This document shows positions 60,260-64,000 of a stretch of DNA of 64,000 nt, one piece after another. Under the pieces are notes generated by a model. That model made no database searches, was not told the origin of the DNA, and saw only the letters and a list, made by a program, of their open reading frames with translations. Origin of the DNA: Ilyomonas sp964249755 (GTDB taxonomy: Bacteria > Bacteroidota > Bacteroidia > Chitinophagales > Chitinophagaceae); contig CAXUDB010000002.1 of NCBI GenBank assembly GCA_964249755.1, positions 1,426,001-1,490,000 on the forward strand, written 5' to 3'. A program made the position numbers and the translations under genes. The first letter of the stretch is position 1, and every line of letters begins with the position of its first letter.

Positions 60260-62548
60260 ATGGTCAAAACATTATATAAAAAGCCTTTCCTCGTACTGTC
60301 TGTTGTAGCAGTTATTGCCAGCAGCTATTCGTATGCGCAATATGATCCAAAACCGGTTTTCAAAGGATCTGTAGGCAAAACGGTTGCAAATACCAAGCTT
60401 TGGAATGCCGACAGAATCAAAGCTCCGCAAGACGCGCCGAATGTCGTCTGGATATTGATTGATGATGTCGGCTTCGGAGCCAGCAGCGCATTTGGTGGAT
60501 TGATTAATACACCTACGTTTGATAGTCTTGCCAACAATGGCTTGCGTTATACCAACTTTCATACAACGGCGATTTGCGCACCTACACGCGCGGCTTTACT
60601 AACCGGTCGCAATTCTCATTCCGTAGGGATGGGTTTGTTTACCGAAACGGCCATTGGAACACCAGGTTACAATGGTCGCATTCCTTTTGAGGACGGAACT
60701 GCAGCAGAGGTATTTAAAGAAAATGGCTACAACACGTTTGCCGTTGGCAAATGGCACTTAACACCTGTTGATGAATCAACACCGGCCGGTCCGTTTACGC
60801 GATGGCCAACGGGCAGAGGCTTTGATCGCTGGTATGGCTTTTTAGGAGGTGAAACAGACGAATGGCATCCACAGTTGTGGGATGGCATTCAGAAGCTCGA
60901 CATTGAACCAAATACAAAACATTTGAACGAATTGCTGGCTGATAAAGCCATCAGTTATATAGCCGCGCAAAAGTCTGTTGCACCTGATAAACCTTTTTTT
61001 CTTTATATCGCGCCCGGCGCTACACATGCGCCGCACCAAGTTGCTAAAGAATGGATTGATAAATACAAAGGCAGGTTTGATATGGGCTGGGATGAATATC
61101 GCAGGCAGGTATTTGCCCAACAACAAAAAATGGGTTTACTGCCAGCAGGAACTAAACTCGCGCCACGCAACAGCAACATTAAAGCATGGGATTCTTTAAC
61201 TGCTGATGAAAAGAAATTGTTCGCGCATTTCATGGAAGTGTACGCTGGCTTTCTTTCTTATACCGATTATGAAGTTGGCAGAGTAGTAAGCTATCTGCAA
61301 CAAATTGGTCAGTTAGACAATACAATGATTGCCGTAATGATTGGCGACAATGGCGCCAGCAAAGAAGGAACCGATGTTGGAACAACAATTGGTTTAAGCG
61401 CAATCTACCAGGGCGCGCAGGACGAATCTACCTTATTAAACCAGATAGATTCTTTAGGTTCTGAATATTCATCACCCAATTATCCGTTGGGCTGGGCTTT
61501 AGCTGCCAATGCGCCTTTTCATTACTGGAAGAGCGATGCTAACAGTGAAGGCGGTACACATAATCCTCTCATCCTATTTTATCCGAAATGCATTAAAGAC
61601 AAAGGCGGTATCCGTAAACAATACAGCCATATCATTGATGTGTTACCAACCTCCGTTGAACTGGCAGGCATCAAAATTCCCCAAACAATCAATGGTTATC
61701 AACAAGAGCCGGTACAAGGTGTAAGTCTGGCTTATACGATCAGCAATGCAACAGCGGCATCTAAACATACAGAACAGTATTATGAAATTATGGGCAGCCG
61801 TTCTATTTATAAAAACGGCTGGAAAGCCGGAACGTTTCATGTAACCGGTAATGATTTTGATAAAGACACCTGGGAATTATATCATCTGGATGAAGACTGG
61901 ACAGAGACCAATAACCTGGCTTCACAATTTCCTGAAAAACTTACCGAATTAAAAGCCCAGTTTGACAGTGATGCAAAGAAGTATAACATCTATCCGTTGA
62001 AAGACCGCACGTCTTCTTCCAGAAGCTTTGCAGGATTAAATGATACAAAGAAAACTGTTGTGCTCTATCCCGGCGCAACCCAGTATTGGTCGCCTTCATC
62101 GCCGCGCATAAACGCAGGTTCTTTTTCTGTAACGGCTGAAACAGAAATAGCAGATAACCGTGCAGAAGGTGTGCTGCTGGCAAACGGCGGCAGGTTCAGT
62201 GGCATAACACTTTATTTGAAGGACAGTAAGCTGCATTTCTTTTTTAATGATGGTTACCAAAAAGTATCGCTTGTTGCTGATAAGCCAATAACAGCAGGTA
62301 AAAATGTTTTCAAAATAGATTATGCTGCTGATGCCGGAACGCCTTCAAAAGGCGGCGAGTTTACGCTATCTATCAATGATGCAAAAGTTGCCTCCCAACA
62401 TGTAAACATACGCAACGGCATTTTGTACTACACGTATGATGAAGGTTTGGACATAGGCAAAGATTCCAACACGCCGGTTGATGACAGTTACAAAGTGCCT
62501 AACGCATTTACAGGTACATTAAACAAAGTAATTGTTGAATCAAGATAA
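60260..62548 (+). CDS. Sulfatase 6 (arylsulfatase type) with C-terminal lectin-like domain
   Basis: 762 residues. Signal peptide (KPFLVLSVVAVIASSYSYAQ), then VFKGSVGKTVANTKLWNADR. Core: WILIDDVGFGASSAFGG, TAICAPTRAALLTGRN (Cys106), GKWHLTPVDESTPAGPFTRW, THAPHQVAKEWIDKYKG and MIGDNGASKEG, all catalytic residues present. From about residue 600 a beta-sandwich module (VVLYPGATQYWSPSSPRIN, AEGVLLANGGRFSGITLYLK) matches the tails of sulfatases 2 and 3. High similarity to 3 suggests tandem duplication. It is followed after 15 bases by the alkylsulfatase-type gene. Confidence 0.93.
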   Translation: MVKTLYKKPFLVLSVVAVIASSYSYAQYDPKPVFKGSVGKTVANTKLWNADRIKAPQDAPNVVWILIDDVGFGASSAFGGLINTPTFDSLANNGLRYTNFHTTAICAPTRAALLTGRNSHSVGMGLFTETAIGTPGYNGRIPFEDGTAAEVFKENGYNTFAVGKWHLTPVDESTPAGPFTRWPTGRGFDRWYGFLGGETDEWHPQLWDGIQKLDIEPNTKHLNELLADKAISYIAAQKSVAPDKPFFLYIAPGATHAPHQVAKEWIDKYKGRFDMGWDEYRRQVFAQQQKMGLLPAGTKLAPRNSNIKAWDSLTADEKKLFAHFMEVYAGFLSYTDYEVGRVVSYLQQIGQLDNTMIAVMIGDNGASKEGTDVGTTIGLSAIYQGAQDESTLLNQIDSLGSEYSSPNYPLGWALAANAPFHYWKSDANSEGGTHNPLILFYPKCIKDKGGIRKQYSHIIDVLPTSVELAGIKIPQTINGYQQEPVQGVSLAYTISNATAASKHTEQYYEIMGSRSIYKNGWKAGTFHVTGNDFDKDTWELYHLDEDWTETNNLASQFPEKLTELKAQFDSDAKKYNIYPLKDRTSSSRSFAGLNDTKKTVVLYPGATQYWSPSSPRINAGSFSVTAETEIADNRAEGVLLANGGRFSGITLYLKDSKLHFFFNDGYQKVSLVADKPITAGKNVFKIDYAADAGTPSKGGEFTLSINDAKVASQHVNIRNGILYYTYDEGLDIGKDSNTPVDDSYKVPNAFTGTLNKVIVESR

Positions 62549-62563
62549 AAGCAATAACAACGC

Positions 62564-64000
62564 ATGAAACAAGGGTTTATCAAATTAAATCAGTCACAAA
62601 AGCGGAGTATGATATTATTCATCCTACTTATCGTGTTCGCAGATTTAAGTCATGCACAAACATCTGCAGATAAGCCAAAACCTGCTACTGAGTTTACCCG
62701 GAAAGCCAATGATGCCGTTTACAAACAACTCGATTTTTCTGACTCTACCGACTGGACGTACGCAACCAAAGGATTTATTGCATCTATTGACAGTGGCAAA
62801 GTGTATGGAGCGGATGGAAGGCTGGTTATAGATGAAAGTAAGTATGACTTTATAAAAGGGAAGGCACCTGCAAGCGTAAATCCGGCTTTATGGCGACATG
62901 CAGAATTGGATGACATCAATGGGTTGTTTAAAATTACTGATGGTGTATACCAGGTGCGTGGTATTGATGTCGCCAACATCATGTTTGTCCAAACTAAAAA
63001 AGGCTATATTGTTATTGATGTGTCAAGCAGTGCGTATGCTGCCAAAGCTGCATTGAATTTAATGAAAAAGTATGTCGGTGATAAGCCTGTGCTTGCTGTT
63101 GTTTCCACACACAGCCATGGCGACCACTATGGCGGTATAGAAGGTATTACAAGCCGCGAGGATATCGCTTCGGGCAAAGTAAAATACATAGTGCCGAAAG
63201 GTTTTTATGGAGAAGCGGTTAGTGAAAGTGTCTTGCTCGGCAATGCCATGCGGCGCAGAGCCACCTACCAGTTCGGATCGAAGCTGCCATTCAATGAGTA
63301 TGGACAAATTGATGTGGGTCTGGGCAAAATTTTTACCGGTTTTTCTACTACCCTTCTTCCTCCCAATAAAGAAATAGAGAACACAGGTGATACGGTTATG
63401 ATTGACGGAACGGAACTGGTGTTTCAGCTGACGCCAGGCACGGAAGCGCCTGCTGAGTTTACCATTTATTTACCCCAACGAAAAGTGTTCTTCCCGGCAG
63501 AGTTAATTACCAATGCACTGCATAATATTCTTACGCCACGTGGTGCAAAGACAAGAGATACCAAAGCCTGGTCGAATTATATAGATGAAGCCATTGACTT
63601 GTTTGGCGACAGTACGGATATCGTGGTTCCTTCCCACACTTGGCCAACCTACGGGCACAAGCAAAGTATTGAACTGCTGGAAAAGCAAAGAGACCTGTAT
63701 AAATACATTCACGACCAGACGGTACATCTTGCCAACAAAGGCTTAGACAAAGAAGAAATAGCGGCCACCATCAAGTTGCCAGATGAGTTAAGCAAGGAAT
63801 GGTACAACCGTGATTTTTACGGTACGGTCAATCACAACTCGAAAGCAATCTACCAGTTTTATCTCGGCTGGTGGAATGGCAATCCGGCTGAATATAATCC
63901 CTTGCCTGAAGTGGAAGGAGCCAAAAAGTATGTTGAATGGATGGGCGGAGAAGAAGCTGTATTGAAGAAGGCACAGGAAAGTTATAATAAGGGCGAATAC
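62564..64000 (+). CDS. Alkylsulfatase-type metallo-beta-lactamase-fold protein (3' end outside the window)
   Basis: 479 codons are visible and the frame is still open at the window end. After an export signal (RSMILFILLIVFADLSHAQ), the SdsA1/BDS1-like start is FTRKANDAVYKQLDFSDSTD. FKITDGVYQVRGIDVANIMF and the zinc motif STHSHGDHYGG (His183, His185, Asp187, His188) follow, then PAEFTIYLPQRKVFFPAELI, VVPSHTWPTYG and WYNRDFYGTVNHNSKAIYQF. Family members remove sulfate from primary or secondary alkyl sulfates by C-O cleavage using two zinc ions, and normally continue into a dimerisation and a sterol-carrier-like domain. Start ATG is 15 bases after sulfatase 6, so it is probably part of the same operon. 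Confidence 0.9.
   Translation, partial: MKQGFIKLNQSQKRSMILFILLIVFADLSHAQTSADKPKPATEFTRKANDAVYKQLDFSDSTDWTYATKGFIASIDSGKVYGADGRLVIDESKYDFIKGKAPASVNPALWRHAELDDINGLFKITDGVYQVRGIDVANIMFVQTKKGYIVIDVSSSAYAAKAALNLMKKYVGDKPVLAVVSTHSHGDHYGGIEGITSREDIASGKVKYIVPKGFYGEAVSESVLLGNAMRRRATYQFGSKLPFNEYGQIDVGLGKIFTGFSTTLLPPNKEIENTGDTVMIDGTELVFQLTPGTEAPAEFTIYLPQRKVFFPAELITNALHNILTPRGAKTRDTKAWSNYIDEAIDLFGDSTDIVVPSHTWPTYGHKQSIELLEKQRDLYKYIHDQTVHLANKGLDKEEIAATIKLPDELSKEWYNRDFYGTVNHNSKAIYQFYLGWWNGNPAEYNPLPEVEGAKKYVEWMGGEEAVLKKAQESYNKGEY

Overview
The window comes from a Bacteroidota genome, most likely a Chitinophagales/Chitinophagaceae-type soil or plant-associated bacterium. The evidence is a SusC/SusD pair, several secreted proteins ending in type IX secretion (T9SS) sorting domains, promoter-like sequences of the Bacteroidota TTTG / TAnnTTTG type, few Shine-Dalgarno sites, and families typical of this group (DUF922, PRISE-type SDR, DinB-like, S1/P1 nuclease). 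A run of 100 N at 15239-15338 shows a draft assembly. No rRNA, tRNA or CRISPR array was recognised.

Layout. 1-22 kb is an accessory, partly decayed region. It holds a GH2 glycosidase, an alpha/beta hydrolase, an SDR, T9SS-exported proteins, a TPR histidine kinase, and an AraC + VOC pair. Between them lie at least five broken genes (lipoprotein, cupin, DUF2306-like, a large secreted protein, a REP-associated transposase) and many repeats. 22-26 kb has small membrane/secreted genes and then an AT-rich three-gene operon (HNH protein, small middle component, DUF2326 ATPase) that fits an ABC-three-component conflict system. 26-43 kb holds fusA, a DUF922 protein, a T9SS protein, a Gfo/Idh/MocA oxidoreductase beside a large ThuA-PQQ dehydrogenase-cytochrome c lipoprotein, a TonB receptor + esterase pair, an S1/P1 nuclease and a spore-photoproduct-lyase-like radical SAM protein. 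43.5-64 kb is one long + strand locus: SusC, SusD, six sulfatases, a GH43-like propeller protein and an alkylsulfatase-type metallo-beta-lactamase protein cut by the window end.

The 43.5-64 kb locus reads as an outer-membrane uptake system coupled to secreted or periplasmic desulfation. It has many sulfatases and only one candidate glycosidase, so the substrates may be small organosulfates or a lightly processed sulfated glycan.

The most unusual feature is a set of at least eight intergenic arrays, all with a 21-bp period but each with its own consensus (7360-7464, 7737-7883, 9479-9625, 11474-11725, 15046-15460, 19428-19574, 20897-21180, 36906-37178). All lie between convergent or divergent genes, and I do not recognise them as a named element. 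Three further dispersed repeat families, some hairpin-forming, occur in the same region, one of them right beside the transposase relic.
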